A stretch of 64,000 nt of DNA from Paracamarosporium sp. OC-R06-R3. Lineage: Eukaryota; Ascomycota; Dothideomycetes; Pleosporales; Didymosphaeriaceae. The position numbers and the translations under genes are program-made. The notes under the pieces are model-generated. The model saw only the letters and a list, made by a program, of their open reading frames with translations, was not told where the DNA came from and ran no database searches. Location: positions 372,001-436,000 of the forward strand of contig JACVRA010000073.1 in the NCBI GenBank assembly GCA_019828545.1, written 5' to 3'. Shown one piece after another: positions 23,709 through 32,596 of the stretch (position 1 is the first letter of the stretch; the number at the start of each line of letters is the position of its first letter).

Positions 23709-23997
23709 CTTTGAATATGGCGGTGTTACACGATAGCGTGAGGTTGCGCGGCCGATGTGATGGGAGTATGCTAGATATAGCGATACCTAGAATCAACCGA
23801 AGCGACGAGGTAAAGGGGACGCTTGGACGCGTATCGTGTTGGCGGTGTCGTGTGGTGAGTGCACCTCAAAGGTGTAGATCGAAAAGCTACTATCCCGCAA
23901 TTCGAGGTCTTGGCACCTACTAAGGCTAGGCAAGCAGCAACTGCCTTTTAGCAAACCTCACTCCCACCTCACATTCTTCACCACATACACTATAAAA
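23709..23997. promoter_or_regulatory. Short divergent promoter shared by SmG and NTR2 genes
   Basis: 289 bp separate the two start codons, so the promoters must overlap. Both products act in the spliceosome, so shared control is plausible. No named element recognised. Confidence 0.55.
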
Positions 23998-25341
23998 ATG
24001 AAGCGATCAGGCTCCGGGCGCGTAGCGCGCAAGATTGGCACATACGACGACAGCTCTACGGACAGCGCTAATAGCACGCAGAACGAATCGCAAAGTCGCC
24101 CAGGTACGTTATGCGCGTCCCTATCGCAAGCTTCCGTTTCTGACCTTCATAGGCGAGCCGTGCTAACTCACGGGGTAGAAACTGTGGTCAGAAGACCGAC
24201 ATTCGGAAAAAGCAAGAAGCGCTCATCCTTGCGCGTCTCTTTCGGACCTGGCGATTCAGATGCGAACGATGGCGACGAGTCGAGTGATGCCGCCGTTATC
24301 ACACCCAAAAAGTCAAATCTTAGTCGTATAGCGCTCGAAAAGAGCGCACAACTTAGGGCAAGATCACCGCTCATACAAGAGACATCGCGACCTAGCACAG
24401 ACGAGGATCGACCGAGCTATAACAAAGACTATCTGGCGGAATTGCGCAATTCTACGCCTTCAAAGCCGAAAGATCTCAAGCCATCAGCGGAAGAGGAAGA
24501 AGAACAGCGAGCGCTTGACATCGCTTCCAAGTTTGGATCTTCTGCGCCTATATCCCTCGAGCCTGAAACGTCTGCGATCCCTACACAAGCGGAAATCTTA
24601 GAGAAGAAAGCTAGACGGAAACGATTGGCGCAAGAGCAAAATGCCTACGATGAGGACGAGGACAGGCCATGGGCTTCAGATGACGATGATGAGTTCCGTA
24701 CACATAAGAACGAGATATCTCTACGACCAAAAGAGAAATGGGGTGAAACTCGCCTCGTTCGTGATGACGAGGATATCGCAGAAGGGTTCGATGACTTCGT
24801 CGAGGACGGAAAGATATCAATGGGACGAAGGGCAGAGCGTGAAGCACAGCGGAAACGGCGGGCTGAAATGGCTGAACTGATCAACGACGCTGAAGGTGGA
24901 TCTGGAGATGATGGTTCGGACGACTCGGAAGAAGAACGTAACGCAGCGTTTGCTGCCGCGCAGGCTCGCTCAGGCAGATACGGACAGAAAGATCGTGACG
25001 AGGAAGACGGGGCCAGAACACCCCCACGGATCACGCCATTGCCTGATCTTGGAGACATTCTATCAAGTCTGCAGTCGGAGATAGACACAAAGCAACAAAG
25101 GCAAGAACTGATTCGCAGGAAACTGGAGGAGTTGAAGGAGGAGAAGGTCCGCGTCGCCGAGCGAAAGCAGTATCTACAACAGCAACTGCAAGAAACCGCG
25201 GAGAAATTCGAGAAGTTACGACAGGAGGAAGGCTTACCCGCGCTACCTGCTACCGGAAACAAGTTGATTGCGGAGAGGGGTCTCGACAGTCTAGGGACTA
25301 CACCCATGGACACCGGTTCAAGTGCTTCAGATGGAGAGTAG
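23998..25341 (+). CDS. NTR2-type nineteen-complex-related protein (spliceosome disassembly)
   Basis: NTR2 domain protein; in yeast Ntr1-Ntr2 recruits the helicase Prp43 to take apart spent spliceosomes. Exons 23998-24103 and 24179-25341 give 422 aa. The intron (75 nt) has a GTACGT donor, a perfect TGCTAAC branch point and a TAG acceptor, and it contains no stop in frame. Splicing restores MKRSGSGRVARKI...SRPETVVRRPTFGKSKKRSSLRVSFGPG, matching the family N-terminus. The middle is acidic (DEDEDRPWASDDDDEF); residues 340-400 form a coiled coil (IDTKQQRQELIRRKLEELKE). Shared short promoter with SmG. Confidence 0.86.
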   Translation: MKRSGSGRVARKIGTYDDSSTDSANSTQNESQSRPGTLCASLSQASVSDLHRRAVLTHGVETVVRRPTFGKSKKRSSLRVSFGPGDSDANDGDESSDAAVITPKKSNLSRIALEKSAQLRARSPLIQETSRPSTDEDRPSYNKDYLAELRNSTPSKPKDLKPSAEEEEEQRALDIASKFGSSAPISLEPETSAIPTQAEILEKKARRKRLAQEQNAYDEDEDRPWASDDDDEFRTHKNEISLRPKEKWGETRLVRDDEDIAEGFDDFVEDGKISMGRRAEREAQRKRRAEMAELINDAEGGSGDDGSDDSEEERNAAFAAAQARSGRYGQKDRDEEDGARTPPRITPLPDLGDILSSLQSEIDTKQQRQELIRRKLEELKEEKVRVAERKQYLQQQLQETAEKFEKLRQEEGLPALPATGNKLIAERGLDSLGTTPMDTGSSASDGE

Positions 25342-25544
25342 ATATGCTTCAATGCCACCCAATGATGCTCGCCGAACTTCCCCATATTATACACTCTAGT
25401 TGTCACAATCTTGGTATACCCAATAGCACCACTACTTTTGACAACTCCACCATAGCGTACAAAAAGCTCCACGACAAGTGAACTCCGACCCAAAACTCCT
25501 GAAAATGCATGCTGCTCCGCCTACTTCACTTTACACCCAAACAA

Positions 25545-25848
25545 CTATGAGTTTGCATCGATTTCCGCCCACACCTTCTTGATATGGTCCCGCTTCTCCT
25601 TCGCTGCCTCGCGGTTCAACCGTGTGCGCTCGAGCCGTTGCGCGCGCAGGCACATGTTGACCTTGTACTTCGCATCGGTGCAGTTACCGAAGACCTTGTG
25701 CATGAAGCCGCGTGCGTGGCATTCGTCGAGCGCGGCGATCACGTCGGCGCAGTCTGGGAGCGGAGCGTCAGCGAGCCATTGGGGAGAATACGAGGGGCAC
25801 ACGGGGCCTACTCTTTTGGTTTTCCACGGTATGAAGATGAGGATGCAT
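25545..25848 (-). CDS. CMC2: Cmc2-like twin CX9C mitochondrial protein (cytochrome c oxidase assembly)
   Basis: Intermembrane-space protein for cytochrome c oxidase biogenesis, imported by the Mia40 pathway. Exons 25848-25812 and 25753-25545 give 81 aa. Two exact CX9C pairs are visible: CADVIAALDEC and CTDAKYKVNMC, which form the disulphide-linked helical hairpin. The N-terminus MHPHLHTVENQK comes from a 37-nt first exon that was found from the donor GTAGGC and the typical MHPHL start. The C-terminus RLERTRLNREAAKEKRDHIK is a basic helix as in Cmc2. It is head-to-head with prefoldin subunit 2 across 220 bp. Confidence 0.93.
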
Positions 25849-26068
25849 GGCGAATTGGCGGGGTTGCGTTTGCAGGGGAGTGGGAGCGGGGGGCGCGAGA
25901 GAGCTTCGGTGGCGTGTACGGCTTGCTTCGAGGAAGATGGTCGGATCGGGAAGTCACAAGATTTCGTGAACCCGGTCCGTGCGGCGCTCTTACCTTTTCT
26001 TCCCACTCCCCCGCAGCGCCAGGCCCGGACGACACCTTCACTGGCCGGAACCTGGATTGTGATAAGCC
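25849..26068. promoter_or_regulatory. Short divergent promoter between CMC2 and prefoldin 2
   Basis: 220 bp between the two start codons. GC-rich on the left; no named site recognised. Confidence 0.5.
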
Positions 26069-26756
26069 ATGGCTTCTCAAGCTACGTTGAAGAAGCAGCA
26101 GGGTCAGTTTGCTTTTTTTTTATTTCAAAGCGAGCATACGTTGACGCGATATAGATCTGCAAACCACATATCAGAACTACAAAAACACGCTACAGACAAT
26201 TGCCTCAAAGATTGGTGATATCGAGCAAGAGACCGAGGAGCACAAGTAGGTTACACGTTTCTGGATTCACGCCATGTTACCCCTGCGTCATACACCGCTC
26301 TTCTTCTCGAGTCATCTTTGCAGTAGGCAACTCTGTCCTGCATATCCGTCGATACGACGCCTCACCGCTGAGTTCATTCCTGCATGAACTCGCATGCTAA
26401 GATCATGCAGGCTTGTATTGGAGACCCTAGAACCGCTACCAGGCGACCGGAAATGCTTCCGCATGATCAACGGGGTTCTGACTGAGCGGACGGTGAAGGA
26501 AGTAGTGCCCATCTTGAAGACGAACTCGGATGGCCTGAAGAAGGCGCTGGAAGAGCTTGTCAAGCAGTACAAGTCAAAGCAAGAGGAGATGGAGAAGTGG
26601 AAGGTGAGTTTTGTCATGTGCTGTACTGCCTACTGAGGGTGTTCGGATGAAGGCTCCGATGGAGTGGTTGAACGTCAGCTTGCGATGAAGAGCCATGCTG
26701 ACTGCGTCACCTAACAGAAGAAGAATAATATCCAAGTTGTTCAACAACCCCAGTAG
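26069..26756 (+). CDS. Prefoldin subunit 2
   Basis: Beta-type subunit of the hexameric prefoldin (GimC) co-chaperone that hands nascent actin and tubulin to the CCT chaperonin; yeast GIM4. Four exons, 26069-26102, 26155-26245, 26411-26603 and 26718-26756, give 118 aa, the usual size. Features: N-terminal helix DLQTTYQNYKNTLQTIASKI, the beta-hairpin block CFRMINGVLTERTVKEVVP, and the C-terminal helix KKALEELVKQYKSKQEEMEKW. First and last exons encode only 11-12 residues each, so the gene is easily missed by simple scanning. The last exon gives KKNNIQVVQQPQ. Confidence 0.94.
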
Positions 26757-27850
26757 TGGGAGCAGTGGAACCTGTTCACCGGCGTACGCATGCACATAGC
26801 CTACGACAGGTCACGCAACTACGCTCGCGGACATATGGCGTTGGGCACGAGACTCGAAGGGATTTACCCCAGGACTGGATTAAGTTTTGCAGATTGGGAG
26901 TCCTCATTTCCGTTCGACGTCACTGCATGGTTGGTTTTTTCAGCATTCACCCCCACGCTGAGAGCGCGCTAAGGCTGCGCTCATGAACCTACAGCCATAT
27001 GTTTTGGCCCAAATCAATATGTTCTAGCTGAAGTGTTCGACTCTGAACGCTTCCCGGTTCAAATATGGGTCGAATGCCGTCGAACCCGTGCATGGGGTGT
27101 GCTCCTAGTTCAGGTTGTGGAATAGAGTAGTGACAACAATAAACCATCGTCAGCTCCGTGGATGGTCCGTGTACATGTTCGTGAACTGCTCTGCTCCAAT
27201 TCAATACCCGAGCCAACGATAATCGGCTGATGCGGTCCCCGTCCCGCTAGTCTTGACAAGGCTGAGACGGAACGGGACTTCAATGGCTGCTGCGCGATGA
27301 GTTGGCCTGCAGGCTTAGCAGATCGACACCCTCTTCTGCATCATCGACCCGTCTGCACGGTCAGGCCGTCTATAGGATACCATGATGATCAAGTTTGCAG
27401 TGTTGGGCATCAGACGGAAGAGTCGGTGAGTGGTCCAGACACAGAGCCATCTCGTATGCGAGGTGTGCATGCGATCTGATGAGGGTAAAGTGGTTGAGAA
27501 GACACATCCCGGACAGCTGCTCTCTTCAGTACGACCACGTAGGTGCATGCCGGGGTTGCGGCGTCCTCCATGTCGGCCAACGCAGCGTTCACGGCCGAAG
27601 CTGCAGTGACAACGAACCGCGATGGCCAGGTGTGTCTGCAGGCCGACGGCTGGGTTCGCCAACGTCATCCTGGACATGGGGGAGACGCCGGCCTAGGGAT
27701 GCCTGGCGACGGTCAAGGTGGACGGATGGAAGGCAGCTTGGAGGGCTTGGTGTAGTGCTACAGAGCACGTTCAGATGGAAGCAAGCGGGCCAGTAGGAGA
27801 AAAAGCAAAGGGGCTGTTGGAGCTCGTAGGGCAGTCGAATGAGAGCTGGC
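26757..27850. other. Gene-free region downstream of prefoldin 2
   Basis: About 1.1 kb with no gene I can support. Frames are short and unlike known proteins. A GGTTCAAAT-like string near 27055 does not fold into a tRNA. Confidence 0.45.
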
Positions 27851-28838
27851 ACGGCGCATCACCCGCATATGCATGATCGACAGGCTTGTTCTGCGCTGGC
27901 TCGAACATGGGACGCGGGCAGCTGCGGCGCACGAGGGGGCCACAGGCAAGACGCAGCGGTGGCGGCAGAGGGCGAGGTGCTCCAGCAGAGCAGCAGCAGC
28001 ATCAGGCTGGCAACGGGCCGTCGAGGAAGAAGCGACGTCAACGGGCAAGGCTGGCCGAGGGGAAACGGCGGGCCGCGCGGGGAGCTGAGGAGGCTCCGGG
28101 GCAGCCTAAAGAGGCGGGCTATGAGTGGAGCGCGCCGCAGCATTTCGAGGCGCTTCACCTCCTTCGATTCGCCCACCCGCCGCATTTTTCACCGCCAGCC
28201 GCCTCCGACTGGCTGCCGCGCGCCCAGGCCTGCCATCCCGGTGAGTCGCGCATCGGTAGCGTGTGCCCGTGTGCCCGTGTGCCTCGTCCGTGTTGTGGAT
28301 GCGCCCGCGCCCACGACGACGACGACTCCCACCGCCTTCGACGACGGCTCACGCTCTGCAGACTGCCAGCACGCGCCCCCCTGCGGCCGCCCCTGCGACC
28401 TCCTGCCCGCCGCCGGCTCCCTCAGGCTGCCCCCCGCCCGGCCGCCGCAGTGCTCCCGCGGCGCGCCTCGACGTCGCACACGGTGGATCGTGACATCTGC
28501 CACGGTGCCAGACAACGACGCTGTGGTGCGTACAGCCCCCAGCCCCCAAGCCCCCCGACAGCCCAGCCCATGTGCCCTGCAGCCAGCGGTCCTGCACCCT
28601 CGCCCGCCGCGACCGCTCCTCCACTGCAACCCGCCCCCCTTGCGCCCGCCCTCTCGCCCTCTCGCCCTCCCCCTCCCTTCGTGTGCCTCTGGCCGCCCGC
28701 ATGACGCTAACCGCACCCTGTCGCACAGTTCCATCAGTGTGCTCCGCTGCATCCTCCCGGTGACGTGGACGCCAGCGAATAGCCAGCGCACACAGGCTCC
28801 CCAACGCCGTGCCAGGGCCTGCAACAGGCCGAATAAAC
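27851..28838 (+). promoter_or_regulatory. GC-rich leader of hapC with a probable 5'-UTR intron
   Basis: Very GC-rich kilobase just upstream of the HapC start. It includes a strong donor (CCCG|GTGAGTCGC at 28241) and a strong branch/acceptor (GACGCTAACC then TCGCACAG, ending 28728). These predict a 488-nt intron in the 5' UTR at 28241-28728. The high GC content makes long open frames appear on both strands, but they are Arg/Pro/Ala-rich and unlike any family. A small tandem (GTGTGCCC)3 lies inside. Confidence 0.55.
28261..28283. repeat. Tandem GTGTGCCC octamer, three copies
   Basis: Two exact and one partial copy in the predicted hapC leader intron. Function unknown. Confidence 0.6.
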
Positions 28839-29885
28839 ATGTCGTCCACCCCGCCCAAGAATGACGGCGTGGAACAAGCACCGCAGTCGCCTGACGATTC
28901 GGAGCCGCATATGGACAGAGAAGCTCAGGAAACACAAGCGCAGGGACTCGGGTACGAGTTCGAAGTCAAGGAACAGGACCGATGGCTTCCAATTGCCAAT
29001 GGTGCGTCTATTTCACCCGCCCCCCTCTGCCTCTGATTTGCCCGCGCGACGTCTGCACGTCGACCGATTGCCTTCTGCTGCTGCTGGATGCCCGCATACT
29101 CGTTAATCGCGCGTCTGCCTCGCCTGCCCGCCGAATCACGGCTCCATCGCCGCCCTCCACTCTCTGTGTACCAGCAAACGGCCGCCCTGCAGACGCGCCA
29201 TGTCGTCCGCTTCCCCACAGTCGAGCTCCTCGCCGCCACAGACGACCCCCAAGCCCGCTTCTTCTTCTTCTTCTGCTGCTGCATCAGACGCTAACATTCG
29301 CAACTTTGCTCCAGTCGCCCGCATCATGAAGATGGCTCTCCCCGAGAACGCAAAAATCGCAAAGGAAGCAAAGGAATGCATGCAGGAATGCGTCAGCGAG
29401 TTCATCTCCTTCATCACGAGCGAAGGTGCGTCTCTCTGGTCCACCATGCGTTCGCGGCCTGGTTGCTGACGTGCGCAGCGAGCGAAAAGTGCCAGCAGGA
29501 AAAGCGCAAGACGGTCAATGGCGAGGACATCTTGTTTGCCATGACTTCCCTGGGTTTCGAAAACTACTCGGAAGCGCTCAAGATCTACCTGTCACGGTAC
29601 CGCGAGGTAAGCTACTAAACTTCTCCTTCGCCCCCTTGCTCCCACTTGGCGAAGATACATTCTGAACTCTTTATTGATTGGTGGCTCGAGACCCTCCTCG
29701 CAAATCAGAACAAACCCGCTGGGGCAAACCAGTTCAATGCAGCAGGGTCCGCTGCAGGTGGCAATTCCGGCACAGAGAATGCCCAGCACCCGAACGTTCT
29801 GAGCGGCGATGCGGAGATGGGCGAAAACGACAACACTGCCTTCGGATACACCGTCCACAGCGCAAACGGCACCGCCGAGTTTTAA
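28839..29885 (+). CDS. hapC: CCAAT-binding complex subunit HapC (NF-YB / HAP3)
   Basis: Histone-fold subunit of the CCAAT-binding complex (with HapB and HapE), which controls iron, redox and secondary-metabolism genes in filamentous fungi. Exons 28839-29001, 29315-29425, 29479-29606 and 29655-29885 (the last acceptor could instead be at 29691) give about 210 aa. The conserved core is clear: [75 protein letters not shown]. Only the N-terminal acidic tail and the Asn/Gly-rich C-terminus are variable. Intron 1 is unusually long (313 nt) and holds another in-frame ATG at 29200 (see findings). The fourth exon border is uncertain because an AAG or GAG acceptor must be used. Confidence 0.92.
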
Positions 29886-30384
29886 ACGCCGGGCCATGGA
29901 GAAAAGACCAAGATGAGAGCTGCAAATCATGTTCACGTTCGCATCTGCCCTTGAGACGGCATCTCGGTCACCGGAAGAGGAGGCGATTACGTAGACGACG
30001 AGTATGAATAGTGGATCAGACTGTACGATGGAATCGGAGGTTGCAGGGGTTTTGGAAGTTTCCTATCATTGGTCAGGGACGAAGGCTGGGAGCGATCCTT
30101 TTGCCGAAAGCCCATCAAGACATGTTTGTCTGCAACATTGTCCAGGGCTCAGGTTGGACGCAATGGATGTATCCAAAGTGGGAGGGTCAAGCAATGGCAC
30201 ACGCGGGGTCTATTTCTACTCGAATTTCCGGATTAGATTTCTCCATTGCTCACGCAATCCCCTGTAGTACACTAATCACTCTTTATAGCTTATCCTAGTC
30301 TTTTGTATAAGCGGAGCCCCCCCGCGACGCTAGCTGGCTGGCTGCTCGGCCACGCCTGCATCCCCCTCCCCCCACGTGCCCCCA

Positions 30385-30597
30385 TGTACATATGTACCTA
30401 ACCTGAGGTACATAGCGACGCACGTCTGTCCCGGTACCTGTGGCAAGGTACGTGGCGGATGTACCTGCGTCGTCCCGTCCAACACGCGGGCCATGTAGTG
30501 CTTGGGCGGCGGACCTGGATTGATTGGTGCGCGGGGCCGCGCTGCGCCTCCGATTGGTGACACGAGGTTTCGGTCGGGCGACAGACGGCGGTACCAC
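30385..30597. repeat. Cluster of GGTAC/GTACC words
   Basis: Six or more copies of the inverted pair GGTAC/GTACC within about 210 bp, irregularly spaced (for example ATGTACC, AGGTACA, CGGTACC, AGGTACG). They are not a regular array. Meaning unknown. Confidence 0.45.
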
Positions 30598-30746
30598 CTG
30601 CGTGCTTGCTGGTGATGTGTAACGCGAGGGGCGCCCGGTCCGGCTGCGTGCGTGCAGGTGCAAGTGTAGAGTCGTCCCGTGAACATGAACATGTAGACGA
30701 GACGGTACGATGCGTGTATGGCGGATATGTGTCTCGAGGGAGGGGT

Positions 30747-30761
30747 GTTTGTGTGTGTGTG
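30747..30761. repeat. (GT)n microsatellite
   Basis: Seven GT units in intergenic DNA near the 3' end of PFA4. Confidence 0.7.
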
Positions 30762-30833
30762 CCTCGTTCTTCTTTCTATCCTACGACTACTCTCACGTCT
30801 ATCCCCTCACGTCTATCAGTCTTAAAAGCAGAG

Positions 30834-32420
30834 CTACGCCACCGTGCCCGACGCCGCTCTCTTACGCGCGAGCAGCTCGCTCAGCGGCACATCGTCGTCC
30901 TCCTGCTCATCGTAGAACTCGACCTCCTCGTCGACGCCGAAGTCCATCAACCGCTCGCCCTCGGAATTCCGCCACGCTTCCTCGCCCTCTTCTTCGTCTG
31001 CGTTCCCCATCCTCTTCTCCTCCTCCTCCTGCAGGTCCTCGTCACCGCTCATGTCGCCGTCGCTCAAGTCGTCTCCGTATCCGTCTCCGAATTCTTCTCT
31101 CTCTTTTGCAAGTTGTGCTTCGACGCGCTGGACGAAGGGTTTGCGGCGGCGCACAGCGTCGGCGGCTTGGCGCTCGCGGAAGGCTGCGAGGGCTTCTTGG
31201 GGTGAGAGCGTAGACTCGGCGTATGTGAAGGGAGTGGCATTAGAGGCAGGGGGTGGGCGGCGGTAGGAGCGGTCTGGGTCTGGTGGGGGCCAGGAGAGGG
31301 AGGCGTCTTCGAAGCCGTTTGTGGGGAAGGAGAGGCCTTTGTGGAGGGGTGGAGTTGCGGCGAGGGGGTTGAACCACGAAAGGGGCTGGGGGTGTTGTTA
31401 GTCTTGGGCTTTGAGATATATTGGAGTGTAGGACGGAAAAGGGGGAAGTAGGGGTCTTGACGGAGGGCGATGCACGTACATTTCCGGTCCCCATGCCCTG
31501 TTTTATATTCTGCCAGATGCCGATGTCGTACGGAAACTCTTGCTTTCGGATGGGCACTTTGCTTCCGTCGGGGCTTTGCAGCATTCCGCCGAAATGCCGG
31601 GCGCGTCGTAGGAGAGTCTTATGCCGCTCTATTTCCCAGCCCTCGATCGTCGTTGTGTTGACGGAAAGACACCAAACGTTCCTTATAAACAGGACGCCAA
31701 GGCCAAAGAGCGTAATCGAGTTGATCACGGTGGTGGCGAAGAGGTGTGCTACCAGGAAGGGATTGGGACCGAGGTAGGCGGGCATGTCGCGGTTGTTCCA
31801 GATAAAGGAGATGCGCACCCAGAGGAGATATTCTAGCCATGAGAGTCCGCCCGAGGTGTAGAACAGGAAGCGAAGAAAGTGGGGAAATGTAGTGTGGGAG
31901 ACGCAGTTGGCAGTCCAAGGGCAGTGGTGGTCCATCTTGGGGATACATCTGTGGTTTTGTTAGCAGGTGAGTAAGCGTGAGTATGTACATCTTAGAATTG
32001 GTGGAAGACTATTGCATGCAGAATGATCTGATGAAGATTTTCATGAACAATCTCGAAGACAAAATACAGCAGATACCTCTTGCACTCCTTACAGTGATGG
32101 GCTCTGGGCGGCTTCGCAGCGTCGCATTTCCGACACCATTTCGTCCGCTTAATTCCATCGCCTCGCCCCTCTCTTGCTTCTCCATGCTCTTTCTCATTGT
32201 CCTTCCCATAGGACTTCGGTATGGTCCCAGGATCCACGAACACGGACTTCGTGTAAGTGATGAAGATCAGTACAAGCACTGCATTACTAAAGTAGAGCTC
32301 GTTCTTCGTCAACGGTGCGGGGTCAAGGTAGTAGAAAAGAATCTGCGATGGATATCCAAGAAAGAATATCAGAGCATATACACCTGGCACTGCTATTTGG
32401 CCAAGGGAAGTGAGTACCAT
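30834..32420 (-). CDS. PFA4: PFA4-type DHHC palmitoyltransferase
   Basis: Integral ER membrane protein S-acyltransferase; yeast Pfa4 palmitoylates the chitin synthase chaperone Chs3 and amino-acid permeases. Exons 32420-32077, 31948-31480 and 31385-30834 give 454 aa. Four hydrophobic segments flank the DHHC cysteine-rich domain at about 85-135: KWCRKCDAAKPPRAHHC, KECKRC, then MDHHCPWTANCVSH with the catalytic Cys. The C-terminal ~180 residues are cytosolic and acidic, typical of PFA4 (GMGTGNPLSWFNPLAATPPL then EEEEKRMGNADEEEGEE). The start at 32420 (MVLTSLGQIAVPGVYAL) fits the conserved first membrane segment; an in-frame Met at 32552 would add 44 residues with no family match. Divergent from ALG12 by 176 bp. 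Confidence 0.93.
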
Positions 32421-32596
32421 CGCGGGTTTTGGCTGTAGTGGGATCGGATGAGGTGCAGGGTTTAGCGCAACGCCTGGGCACGTGAATCCCGACACGTAAG
32501 CTGCAGCCGAGCGAGCGAGCCTTCTCCATCTGGACATCATCATTCTGTGCACTCAATTGTGAGCTATCTGAAAGCTCACGGTGCGTAACAGATGCT
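32421..32596. promoter_or_regulatory. Very short divergent promoter, PFA4 / ALG12
   Basis: 176 bp between start codons of two ER membrane enzyme genes. No named element recognised. Confidence 0.5.

Larger units (their letters stand above)
29886..30833. other. Convergent 3' region, hapC and PFA4
   Basis: About 950 bp between convergent genes. No gene is supported. It contains a cluster of GGTAC/GTACC words (30385-30597) and a GT microsatellite (30747-30761). Confidence 0.5.

Noticed and set aside
24645..25493. A 282-codon reverse frame opposite NTR2.
   Set aside because: Ser/Arg-rich shadow of acidic coding sequence; NTR2 on the forward strand is supported by family motifs.
27045..27080. GGTTCAAAT-like B-box near 27055, checked as a tRNA.
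   Set aside because: No acceptor stem or A-box at the right spacing on either strand.
27839..28864. A 341-codon forward frame, and a 248-codon reverse frame (28189-28935), in the GC-rich region upstream of hapC.
   Set aside because: Composition is Arg/Pro/Ala/Gly-rich, as expected for chance frames in very GC-rich DNA; frames overlap on both strands, match no family, and contain good splice signals of a predicted leader intron.
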